The notes beneath the pieces were generated by a model, which saw only the letters and a list, made by a program, of their open reading frames with translations, made no database searches and was not told the origin of the DNA. From an uncultured Bacteroidota bacterium (GTDB lineage: Bacteria > Bacteroidota > Bacteroidia > Bacteroidales > P3): 64,000 bases of DNA. This document shows, piece after piece, positions 43,529-51,585 of this stretch. The stretch covers positions 124,001 to 188,000 of the forward strand of contig CACYZN010000018.1 in assembly GCA_902778925.1 (NCBI GenBank), in the 5' to 3' direction. A program made the translations under genes and the position numbers. How positions within the stretch are numbered: the stretch's first letter is position 1; the number at the start of each line of letters is the position of its first letter.

Positions 43529-44048
43529 TACTGCCGTAGTCTTTCAGGAACTGCCCGACGAGGTGACGCTTGCCGTAAACCTCTCGGGCTGTCCCTGCCG
43601 CTGCCCCGGGTGCCATTCCAAACACCTGTGGGGCGATGGCGGCCAACCTCTTGACGACGAGGCAATCGAGCACCTGCTCGACGCCTGCCACCAGCATATC
43701 AGCTGCATCTCGCTCATGGGAGGTGACTCGGCGCCCGCCGAGGTCGACCGTCTGGTGGCCGGCATTCGCCAGCGCCACCCACGCCTCAAGACGGCCTGGT
43801 GGAGCGGACGCTCACTGCTCTCTCCCTTGGTCAACATAAACAACTTCGACTATGTGAAACTCGGCCCCTACCTTGCCCATCTGGGACCGCTCAACAGTCC
43901 GTCGACAAACCAGCGCCTCTACCGCGTAGAGCGTGGCACCTTGGTCGACATCACACAGCGGCTACGCAAAAAGGGCCCTAAAGGCCTCCTCAATCAGGCC
44001 GACTGCCACAATGTCGATGCCAAAACGACTGCGGTCGACCGACTGTAG
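43512..44048 (+). CDS. nrdG: Anaerobic ribonucleotide reductase activating protein
   Basis: A 178-residue radical SAM activase that makes the glycyl radical on NrdD. The 4Fe-4S motif CxxxCxxC uses Cys27, Cys31 and Cys34 in SGCPCRCPGC. 'CISLMGGDSAP' is the SAM-binding GGD-type region. The normal NrdG end lies near 'LVDITQRLRKK'; the last 25 or so residues run over the 3' end of radA on the other strand (87-bp tail-to-tail overlap). The extra tail may be a lost stop codon rather than a functional part. Confidence 0.93.
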   Translation: MLKYIDTAVVFQELPDEVTLAVNLSGCPCRCPGCHSKHLWGDGGQPLDDEAIEHLLDACHQHISCISLMGGDSAPAEVDRLVAGIRQRHPRLKTAWWSGRSLLSPLVNINNFDYVKLGPYLAHLGPLNSPSTNQRLYRVERGTLVDITQRLRKKGPKGLLNQADCHNVDAKTTAVDRL

Positions 44049-45323
44049 ATTATATTTCGAAATAAAGATACGCTCAAAGCCCAGCCTGTCGGCCTCGGAA
44101 ATGCGTTGTTCCACTCTGGACACCGGCCGCACCTCGCCCCCCAATCCGAGCTCGGCGGCAAAGCAGTAGCGCGGCGAAACGGGGATATCCACATTGGAGC
44201 TCAGTATGGAGCAGGCCACTGCCAGATCTATGGCGGGGTCGCTCACGCGCAATCCTCCTGCAATGTTCAAGAACACGTCCTTGGCGCCGAGCTTGAAGCC
44301 ACACCGCTTCTCGAGCACAGCCAGCAGCATGTTCAGGCGACGCATGTCGAAACCGTTGGCGTTGCGCTGTGGAGTGCCATACACCGCCGACGACACCAGG
44401 CTCTGCACCTCGACGAACATTGGCCTTGCCCCCTCGAGGGTGGCACCCACGGCGGCGCCGCTCAGCGTCTCGTCGCGCTGACTGAGCAGGAACTCGCTAG
44501 GGTTGGAGACCTCGCGAAGCCCGTTGCCAGCCATCTCGAAGATGCCTATCTCGGCCGTCGAGCCGAAACGGTTCTTCAGCGCACGCAATATGCGGAAACC
44601 GTAGTTGCGGTCGCCCTCGAACTGCAGCACCGCGTCGACTATGTGCTCCATCAACTTGGGGCCGGCCAGACTACCGTCCTTGGTGATATGGCCTATGAGA
44701 AGCACCGGTACTCCTGTTGACTTGGCAAAGTGCTGAAACTCCGACGTACACTGCCTTATCTGGCTCACACTCCCTGCCGGCGAATCCACCTCCTCGGTAG
44801 TGATAGTCTGTATCGAGTCGACCACCAGCAGGTCGGGCCGCACGGCATCGACATGCTCGAAAATGCGCTGAGTGACCGTCTCCGACACCACAAAGCACTC
44901 GGCTCGGGCCTCGCCTATACGGTCTGCGCGCATCTTTATCTGCTCTTCGCTCTCCTCACCGCTCACATACAGCAGGCGCTGGTCGGTGATGGCCAATGCG
45001 GTCTGCAGCAACAAGGTGCTCTTGCCTATGCCAGGCTCGCCGCCTAGCAGCACCAGGCTGCCGGGCACCAGTCCCCCGCCCAGCACGCGGTCGAACTCGG
45101 CGCAGTGGGTCGAGATACGTCGCTTCTCGCTGTAGGTCACCTCCTGTATCAGCTTCGGCACCGACTGCAACTTGGAGCCCTGTTGCTTGCCCTTCGCCGG
45201 TTCGGCCTTTACCACCTCCTCGACGAACGTACCGAATTTGCCACACTCCGGACAGCGGCCCAGCCACGATGCCGACTGGTAGCCGCACTCCTGGCAAAAA
45301 TAATATGTCTTTGCTTTAGCCAT
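43962..45323 (-). CDS. radA: DNA repair protein RadA
   Basis: A 453-residue RecA-related branch-migration ATPase for recombination intermediates. An N-terminal zinc finger uses Cys10, Cys13, Cys24 and Cys27. Walker A GEPGIGKST is at 95-103, the RadA signature KNRFGST lies near 253, and a Lon-protease-like domain forms the C-terminus, ending EEAFRALFA. Length is normal. Its 3' end overlaps nrdG by 87 bp; the next gene upstream is a U32 peptidase 10 bp away. Confidence 0.97.
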   Translation of the reverse strand: MAKAKTYYFCQECGYQSASWLGRCPECGKFGTFVEEVVKAEPAKGKQQGSKLQSVPKLIQEVTYSEKRRISTHCAEFDRVLGGGLVPGSLVLLGGEPGIGKSTLLLQTALAITDQRLLYVSGEESEEQIKMRADRIGEARAECFVVSETVTQRIFEHVDAVRPDLLVVDSIQTITTEEVDSPAGSVSQIRQCTSEFQHFAKSTGVPVLLIGHITKDGSLAGPKLMEHIVDAVLQFEGDRNYGFRILRALKNRFGSTAEIGIFEMAGNGLREVSNPSEFLLSQRDETLSGAAVGATLEGARPMFVEVQSLVSSAVYGTPQRNANGFDMRRLNMLLAVLEKRCGFKLGAKDVFLNIAGGLRVSDPAIDLAVACSILSSNVDIPVSPRYCFAAELGLGGEVRPVSRVEQRISEADRLGFERIFISKYNLQSVDRSRFGIDIVAVGLIEEAFRALFA

Positions 45324-45333
45324 TGGTTCTTCG

Positions 45334-46581
45334 TTAGAACTCTTCGTTCACTTTATCAATACGATACACCTTGTCGCCCCGACGCAGCATCTTGGTGGTG
45401 GCGAAGCTGAAGCGGTCGCCTTGATGCACTTCGGGCACGGGGTCGCGGTCGGTCCGCAACTCTTCTATCGTGGCACGGTAGACACCGGTGGTCTCGCCTA
45501 TCACCATCACCTCGTCGCCCACATGCAGGCTTTCGGCGGTCTGCATCTGCACCTCGGCCACGCCGATGCGGCCGAAGTAGTTGCGCACCAGGCCTAGGAA
45601 CACCTTCTGCTCGGTAGCCTGACTGCCGTAGCGGTCGCTCCACTCGCCAAGCCGTCGGCCAAGGTAGTAGCCGTCCCAGAAACCACGGTTGAACACCGTA
45701 GCCAATCGGTTGGTCCACTGCTCGATGCGCTCGGGGGTATAGGTGCCTTGGGCAATGGCTTCGACGGCCTCGCGGTAACACTCGACGGTGGTGCGCACAT
45801 AGTCGGCACTGCGCCCGCGACCCTCTATCTTCAGCAACCGCACCCCGGCACGCACTATCTTATCTAGGAAGCCAATGGTGCACAAGTCCTTGGGCGACAT
45901 AATATACTCGTTGTCAATCTCCAACTCGAGGTCGCTCTCTTTGTCCTTCACAATGTATCCACGGCGGCAGAGCTGCAGGCAGGCGCCACGGTTGGCCGAG
46001 TAGTTGTAGTTGTCGAGCGAGAGATAGCACTTGCCGCTCACCGACATGCAGAGCGCGCCGTGGGCAAACACCTCGACCTGCACCAGCTCGCCCTTCGGGC
46101 CACGTATGTCGTTGGCTTCGATATAGCGGGTGATTTCCGCCACCTGTGCCAGCGGCAGCTCACGGGCCAGCACCATCACGTCGGCGAAGCGTGCATAGAA
46201 GCGCACAGCCTCGACATTGCTCACATTGCACTGGGTCGATATATGCACCTCCACACCTAAAGCATTGCAATAGGTAATCACCGCCATATCACTGGCTATC
46301 ACCGCCGTAATACCTGCAGCCTTAGCGGCGTTCACCAGAGTGTGCATTGCCTCGATTTCGGCGTTGTAGATAATAGTGTTTACGGTGAGGTAGGTGCGCA
46401 CACCGGCAGCCTGAGCGGTAGCCACAATGCACGGCAGGTCGTCGACGGTGAAGTTGGCGGCGCTGCGCGAGCGCATGTTCAGCTTGCCCACACCGAAGTA
46501 TATGGCGTCGGCGCCGCCCTGCAGGGCGGCGCTGAGGCTCTCCCACGACCCCACAGGGGCCATAATCTCTATCTTATTCAT
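45334..46581 (-). CDS. Peptidase U32 family protein (TrhP-like)
   Basis: A 415-residue protein. The N-terminal U32 domain has 'IEIMAPVGSWESLSAALQGGADAIYFG' and the family signature 'EVFAHGALCMSVSGKCYLS' (about 168-186), followed by cysteines in GACLQLCRRGY that fit the iron-sulfur-like cluster of this family. A C-terminal beta-barrel extension is present (residues about 330-415). Members such as TrhP/YegQ take part in tRNA uridine hydroxylation; others are called collagenases. The tRNA role is the better guess. It overlaps the hydrolase gene by 4 bp. Confidence 0.85.
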   Translation of the reverse strand: MNKIEIMAPVGSWESLSAALQGGADAIYFGVGKLNMRSRSAANFTVDDLPCIVATAQAAGVRTYLTVNTIIYNAEIEAMHTLVNAAKAAGITAVIASDMAVITYCNALGVEVHISTQCNVSNVEAVRFYARFADVMVLARELPLAQVAEITRYIEANDIRGPKGELVQVEVFAHGALCMSVSGKCYLSLDNYNYSANRGACLQLCRRGYIVKDKESDLELEIDNEYIMSPKDLCTIGFLDKIVRAGVRLLKIEGRGRSADYVRTTVECYREAVEAIAQGTYTPERIEQWTNRLATVFNRGFWDGYYLGRRLGEWSDRYGSQATEQKVFLGLVRNYFGRIGVAEVQMQTAESLHVGDEVMVIGETTGVYRATIEELRTDRDPVPEVHQGDRFSFATTKMLRRGDKVYRIDKVNEEF

Positions 46582-47501
46582 TTAGCGTACAGGTCTATAA
46601 CCGTCATGGTGGTCCACTCGGTGGGCAACAGTTTCTCGTCGCGGAAGGTGGCGTCGACCGTGGTGCGACGACCCGAGAAGACCTGTTCGACGAAGCCGCA
46701 GAAGAGGTCGACCGAGTTGGGGAGGAAGCTGGCCACCTCGTGCCCCACACCCTCGCAGCGCACTATCCAACAGGGGTAACCACCCTTGACGAAGGCGTCG
46801 AACACCTTGTCGGCACCATAAAGCGCATGTTTAAGTAACCGCGGGAACTTCTTGTACGACACAATCTTGTCTTTAGTGCCATGCATCAGCATAGTGGGGG
46901 CCGGAGCGCTCTGGTACGAGGGTTTGCCCTTGCACATCACGGCGCCGGCGTAGGGCACCACGGCGGCGGGCATCCAGCCTTGCGGCAGCTCGGCGGCAGC
47001 GGCCAATCCGTTGGCACGACAATAGTCGAGCTGGAGCACGGCGATGGCGCCGGCCGAGCAACCGGTGAGCACTATGCGTTCGGGGTTGATATTCAGCATC
47101 CCGGCATGTTGCACCACATAGGCCACGGCAGCGGCGCAGTCCTCGGCCGCCATGTCGATGGTGTGATGGAACATGTTGGTTATGCCGGAAATACCCTTGT
47201 ACTGCTTGTTGTGGACTGTGTCGAGCAGACCGAGGCGGTAGTCGGGGCTTACCACCGTGTAGCCGCGGGCCGTAAGCTGCCGTGCTATAGACTGTTGCAG
47301 CTGGTCGTCGCGCCGGCCGCTCACAAATCCGCCGCCGAATACGGCCACCACGCAGGCGCGGTCGCCACGCGGCACTTCGGGGCTCCACACGTCGAGCCTC
47401 AGCGCGCTGTCGCGTTCGACAAAGGTGTAGGTACGCTTCTCTTGCGCCGAGGAAACCAGCGGTAGCAATACCGCTATTATCAATAGTATACGTCTCATCA
47501 C
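46578..47501 (-). CDS. Exported alpha/beta hydrolase (esterase-like)
   Basis: A 307-residue protein with a signal peptide ending LVSSAQ. The oxyanion region is FGGGFVSG (55-62), the nucleophile Ser149 lies in TGCSAGA, and later 'MHGTKDKIV' and 'GVGHEV' supply the probable Asp and His. This layout is that of the hormone-sensitive-lipase/carboxylesterase type that often acts on acetylated sugars or small esters in the periplasm. Substrate unknown. It is coupled to the U32 gene downstream and follows a surface lipoprotein gene after 6 bp. Confidence 0.85.
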   Translation of the reverse strand: MMRRILLIIAVLLPLVSSAQEKRTYTFVERDSALRLDVWSPEVPRGDRACVVAVFGGGFVSGRRDDQLQQSIARQLTARGYTVVSPDYRLGLLDTVHNKQYKGISGITNMFHHTIDMAAEDCAAAVAYVVQHAGMLNINPERIVLTGCSAGAIAVLQLDYCRANGLAAAAELPQGWMPAAVVPYAGAVMCKGKPSYQSAPAPTMLMHGTKDKIVSYKKFPRLLKHALYGADKVFDAFVKGGYPCWIVRCEGVGHEVASFLPNSVDLFCGFVEQVFSGRRTTVDATFRDEKLLPTEWTTMTVIDLYAK

Positions 47502-47507
47502 TTAAAG

Positions 47508-48215
47508 TTAAAAACTAAATCCCAGACCGGCACTCAAAGTAAAGTAGTCGTGGTTGAGGTTCTGGGTCTCATCGTCCAACTTGTCCAAGAAAGTGTAGCC
47601 CAGCCGAAGTGTAAACATCAAGTCCCGGCCGCCGACACGGATTTGCAGCTGAGGCTCGAGCAGCAGGTTGGTGTTCGAATAGTGCTCCTCGGCGGTCACC
47701 TCGGGCGGTTCGGCGTTGTTGAAGCGATAGTAGTCGATCTTGGGCATGAAGGCGCCCGCCTTGATGCCGAAGCCGAGCTCGAAGGGGCCCAGCCGGCGCC
47801 AGCCGGCGTTGACCTGGGCGAAAGGCAGCAGGTAGTGGCCTGTGTACCTGTGCCTGCTGTCGTTGGTTTTTCCCTTGGTATGGTCGATGCCGCCATAGCC
47901 GGCACCGAAGTAGCCTTCCAGCACAAAGCGCTTTCCTATAGGCTTGTACACTCCCGGCGCAGCCTGCACATAGTAGTTGTCGCCGCCATAGTTGGCGTGC
48001 AGCTGCCCTGCCAGCCAGTCGGTGGCGGCATAGGTGAACGTGGTGTTAAGGTTTACCGCATCGGGCAGTATGATCACGGTCGAGGCACTGACAGCCACGT
48101 CGGCGCGCAGCTCGCCCTGGTGGTCGACCAACGGTATGTCGACCGACTGTGGGTGATAGACCGAGCACGACGCGGCCAACACGGCCATTGCAACAAGTAG
48201 AAATCTAGTTTTCAT
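47508..48215 (-). CDS. Outer-membrane beta-barrel-like lipoprotein
   Basis: A 235-residue protein with lipobox LAASC (Cys17). The mature part consists of repeated amphipathic strands with many Tyr and Gly residues (GYFGAGYGGID, LGFGIKAGAFMPKIDYYRF, LMFTLRLGYTF) and a terminal GLGFSF, as in outer-membrane barrels. No family is named with confidence. An ATG 27 codons earlier exists but lacks a signal peptide, so the start at 48215 is used. Confidence 0.75.
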   Translation of the reverse strand: MKTRFLLVAMAVLAASCSVYHPQSVDIPLVDHQGELRADVAVSASTVIILPDAVNLNTTFTYAATDWLAGQLHANYGGDNYYVQAAPGVYKPIGKRFVLEGYFGAGYGGIDHTKGKTNDSRHRYTGHYLLPFAQVNAGWRRLGPFELGFGIKAGAFMPKIDYYRFNNAEPPEVTAEEHYSNTNLLLEPQLQIRVGGRDLMFTLRLGYTFLDKLDDETQNLNHDYFTLSAGLGFSF

Positions 48216-48323
48216 AGGCAACTTGTTTTGTTTCTCTCGTAACGACGACGCGAGAAAAATATTGTGTCGCCATGCGGCAAAAAATGGCGTTTTCAAGCCT
48301 TCCCCTAGCCTTCCCCTCCGGTA

Positions 48324-48414
48324 GTTCTTATGTACTTCTTATGTATTTCTTATGTATTTCTTATGTTTTAAACATAAATACAACATAAGAAATACATAAG
48401 AACGATATAGAAGG
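48324..48414. repeat. Family A 11-bp-unit palindrome, copy 3
   Basis: Arms 48324-48365 and 48373-48414 around the loop TTTTAAA. This copy is inverted relative to copies 1, 2 and 4: the degenerate inner unit is on the right (CATAAATACAA) and the outer altered unit (GAACGATATAG) matches copy 2 read on the other strand. It lies in a 419-bp gap between divergent genes. The left flank has CCCCTCCGGTA. Confidence 0.9.
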
Positions 48415-48488
48415 GGTGGAGAGCATGGTGAGGAGCGTGGGGAACGGCGAGGGGAATGCGAGGGCTGGAGAGTGATATGCAAAAAAAA

Positions 48489-48520
48489 TTTGGCCACATA
48501 TAAGAAAAGTGGTATATTTG
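48489..48520 (+). promoter_or_regulatory. Promoter of the DUF349 operon
   Basis: TTTG at 48489-48492 and TATATTTG at 48513-48520, spacer 20 bp, 75 bp after the family A palindrome. A roughly 110-nt leader follows; it contains a small hairpin, GCTTCGCCGAGCGGAGC at 48527-48543, of unknown meaning. Confidence 0.75.
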
Positions 48521-48634
48521 CACAATGCTTCGCCGAGCGGAGCAGTGGTTAAACAACCTGATGCACAACGGATTTGCCGCACCGACGGCCATCACGGGGC
48601 ATCAGTAGTACTAAACAATAAAAACATCAAACCG

Positions 48635-50620
48635 ATGGAAGAGACCGACACCATGCAGACCCCTCAGCCCGAGGAGATGCAACCCACCACCACCCCCGCC
48701 GAGGTAGCCGCCGAAGCCACCGCTGCGGAAGAGACCACAAACACCGAGGCCGCCGCCGAGACGGCCGAGACCGCCAGCTGCGAAGCTGCTGCCGAGCCTG
48801 TGGCTGAGACCCCCGAGGTGCAGCCCGAGGCCGCCGAACCCCAACAACCCGCCGCCGAAGCCGAGGCCGAACCCGAGGCCGACTACACGACCATGGGTCG
48901 CGAAGAGCTGGTGGCCGCACTCGCCGACCTCATGGGCGACGAGGTGCAGAAGATACGCAACCGCGTAGGTGCCATACGCAACCGCTTCAACGAGCTGGAA
49001 CGCGAGGCACAGCGCGCCGCTTTCGAAGCCTATCTGGCCGACGGTGGCGACAAAGAACAGTACGAAGAGAAGAGCGACGCTGTGGCCGAACGGTTCCACG
49101 AGCTGTACGACCAGTTCCGCACCCGTCGCCAACAATACATCGACAACCTGGAGGCCCAGAAGAAGAAGAACCTGGAGACCAAGCAGGCCCTGATCGAGGA
49201 GCTGCGCACGCTGGTAGACTCGGACGAGGAACAGGTACGCACGGCCCTCGACAAATTCAACGACATACAGGAACGCTGGAAGAACGTGGGCGAGGTGCCG
49301 CGCGAGCACATGAACGACCTGTGGCAGAGCTACCACTTCCAGATCGAGCAGTTCTTCAACAAACTGAAGATAAACCGCGAGCTGCGCGCACTGGACCAGA
49401 AGCGCAACCTGGAGCAGAAGATACAGCTGTGCGAGCAGGCCGAGGAGCTGATACTGGAGCCGTCGGTGACCAAGGCATTCAAGGGTCTGCAAGACCTGCG
49501 CGTGCGCTGGAAAGAGACAGGCCCCGTGCCCGCCGAGCAGAACGAGGAGATATGGCAGCGCTTCCAAGCCGCCGCCCAGCAGATAGACGAGCGCCGCAAG
49601 GAATACTACGACCAGCGCAAGGAAGAGCTGGACAACAACCTGCTGGCCAAGCAGGCACTGGTCGACAAGGCCACCGAGCTGACCGAGAAGGAGCCGCAGA
49701 GCGTGAAGGAATGGAACGACACGACGGCGGCCCTCGACGAGCTGCTCAAGATGTGGAAGACCATCGGCGCCGTGCCCCGCGACGTGAACGAGGAGATCTG
49801 GTCCAAGTTCAAAGGCATGATCGACCGCCACTACGAGCAGAAGAAGGAATACTTCAGCACCATACGCGACGAGCAGAATGTGAACTACCAGAAGAAGGTG
49901 GAGCTGTGCCTGAAGGCCGAAGCCATTGCCAAACGCGAGGACTGGAAGAAAGCCACGGAGGAGCTGCTGGCCCTGCAGCAGGAGTGGAAAGCCATAGGCG
50001 CCACCAACCGCAAGGTGAGCGAGAAGGTGTGGCAGCGCTTCCGTGCCGCCTGCGACGAGTTTTTCGCCAAGAAGGGAGAGTTCTTCAAAGAGCGCCGCTC
50101 GTCGGAGCACGAGAACCTGGCAGCCAAAGAGGCCATCATCGCCGAGCTCAAGGCACACCAGTTTGGCGACAACCGCGAGGAGAACCTGGCCGCCATCAAG
50201 GAGTTCCAGCGCCGCTGGGCCGAGGTGGGCTATGTGCCCATGGCCGAGAAGGACCGCCTGCAGAAGGAGTTCCGCGGCGAGATAGACCGCATCTTCGAGC
50301 AGCTGAAGATCAGCGCCCGCGAGGCCGAAGAGACCGCCTATCGCGAGCGTATACGCAACGTGGCCGGCGACGCCAAGCGCTTCGTGAGCAACGAGAAACA
50401 GGAGCTGCACGACAAGATAGAGAAGCTGCGCGCCGACCTGAACCTGTGGGAGAACAACCTGGGCTTCCTGGCCTCGAGCAAGCAGGCCGACCTGCTGAAG
50501 GCCGAGTTCGAGAAGAAGATGCAAGGTGCCCGCCAGCAGATAGCCCTGCTGCAGGCCAAGCTCCGCATCCTGAACGAGACCGAGAAAGAGGCCCAGAAGG
50601 AAGAAAAGAAGGACGAATAA
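48635..50620 (+). CDS. DUF349 coiled-coil protein
   Basis: A 661-residue soluble protein. The first 90 residues are a low-complexity Ala/Glu/Thr/Pro segment. From about 95 on, several DUF349 repeats of roughly 70-75 residues follow, each with a 'RWKxxGxVPRE..E.LWxRF..A.D.FF' core: for example ERWKNVGEVPREHMNDLW and RWAEVGYVPMAEKDRLQ. The C-terminus is a coiled coil. DUF349 proteins are widespread; I know no settled function. The stop overlaps gldB by one base, so the two are coupled. Confidence 0.88.
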   Translation: MEETDTMQTPQPEEMQPTTTPAEVAAEATAAEETTNTEAAAETAETASCEAAAEPVAETPEVQPEAAEPQQPAAEAEAEPEADYTTMGREELVAALADLMGDEVQKIRNRVGAIRNRFNELEREAQRAAFEAYLADGGDKEQYEEKSDAVAERFHELYDQFRTRRQQYIDNLEAQKKKNLETKQALIEELRTLVDSDEEQVRTALDKFNDIQERWKNVGEVPREHMNDLWQSYHFQIEQFFNKLKINRELRALDQKRNLEQKIQLCEQAEELILEPSVTKAFKGLQDLRVRWKETGPVPAEQNEEIWQRFQAAAQQIDERRKEYYDQRKEELDNNLLAKQALVDKATELTEKEPQSVKEWNDTTAALDELLKMWKTIGAVPRDVNEEIWSKFKGMIDRHYEQKKEYFSTIRDEQNVNYQKKVELCLKAEAIAKREDWKKATEELLALQQEWKAIGATNRKVSEKVWQRFRAACDEFFAKKGEFFKERRSSEHENLAAKEAIIAELKAHQFGDNREENLAAIKEFQRRWAEVGYVPMAEKDRLQKEFRGEIDRIFEQLKISAREAEETAYRERIRNVAGDAKRFVSNEKQELHDKIEKLRADLNLWENNLGFLASSKQADLLKAEFEKKMQGARQQIALLQAKLRILNETEKEAQKEEKKDE

Positions 50621-51570
50621 TGGCCAAGCCGAACACATGGGCCAAAGGCATCGCTATGGTGCTTTTGGCCTTTACACTTGCCGCCTGCGAGCGGTCGCAA
50701 CCGGTGCACCTGGCCCGGTTGGAGCGTGTGGTGTTCGACACTCCCACGGCCGAGCTGCGAGAGGAACTGTCGCGCCGACGGGCCGAGTTCGACACGCCGC
50801 TGCTGAACATCGACCCCGACGACGGTCAGTACATGCAGATGCTGGCCGACTTTGCCGCCGACCCCGGCATGCGCTACGTGTACGGCAAGGTGGACAGTCT
50901 GTACGGCGACCTGCAATGGCTCGAGAAAGAGCTGGGGCAGGCGCTGGCGCGTACCGATGCCGTGCACTACGACGGCTTCTACACGCTGGTGTCGGGCGAC
51001 TTCGAGGACTACAGCCACCGCGTGTTTTGCTCGGACCACGAGCTGGCCATAAGCCTGGACCACTACGCCGTCGGCGAGCTGCATGCCGGCGTGCCGGCCT
51101 ACATAGTGCGGCTCTGCCAGCGACAGTATATCGCGGCCGACTGCATGGCCGCCATCGCCCGGGCCCACATCGCCGCTCCCGAAGGCGAACCGACACTGCT
51201 CGACTATGCGGTGGCCGAGGGCAAGGTGCTCTACTTCCTCGAGCAGACCCTCCCTTTGACCCACGACACCATACTGCTGCGCTACAGCGGCGACCAGCTG
51301 CGCTGGATGCAGAAGAACGTGGAGCAGGTGTGGGGCTGGCTGATAGAGAACCGCATGCTCTACTCGCACGACTACGGCCAATACCACAATCTGGTCGACG
51401 AGGCTCCGAAGACCAACGCCTTCGGCGAAGGGTCGGCTCCACGCACTCCGGCCTACATAGGCTGGCAGATCGTGAAGCAATACATGAAGAAAAGCAATAT
51501 TAGCACAGAAGAACTGTTTGCCCAGACCGACAGCCGCAAGATACTGACCCAGTCGGGCTGGCGTCCCTAA
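50620..51570 (+). CDS. gldB: GldB-like gliding motility lipoprotein
   Basis: A 316-residue lipoprotein with lipobox TLAAC (Cys21). The order of segments matches GldB: an N-terminal 'RLERVVFDTP' start, 'YGDLQWLEKELGQAL', 'YTLVSGDFEDY', the 'VYFLDHYLG'-like region here read as AISLDHYAVGE, and the end 'RTPAYIGWQIVKQYMKKS'. GldB accompanies the T9SS/gliding machinery in Bacteroidetes, often in species that do not glide. The T9SS cargo at 14875 shows the system is likely present. Exact biochemical role unknown. Confidence 0.8.
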   Translation: MAKPNTWAKGIAMVLLAFTLAACERSQPVHLARLERVVFDTPTAELREELSRRRAEFDTPLLNIDPDDGQYMQMLADFAADPGMRYVYGKVDSLYGDLQWLEKELGQALARTDAVHYDGFYTLVSGDFEDYSHRVFCSDHELAISLDHYAVGELHAGVPAYIVRLCQRQYIAADCMAAIARAHIAAPEGEPTLLDYAVAEGKVLYFLEQTLPLTHDTILLRYSGDQLRWMQKNVEQVWGWLIENRMLYSHDYGQYHNLVDEAPKTNAFGEGSAPRTPAYIGWQIVKQYMKKSNISTEELFAQTDSRKILTQSGWRP

Positions 51571-51585
51571 AGAAAGACTTACCGC

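Noticed and set aside
48216-48296. Longer N-terminus for the 47508-48215 lipoprotein
   Set aside because: The added residues contain no signal peptide, whereas the ATG at 48215 gives a standard lipoprotein signal.
48527-48605. tRNA-like sequence in the DUF349 leader
   Set aside because: A GCTTCGCCGAGCGGAGC hairpin is seen, but there is no cloverleaf, T-loop or CCA end.
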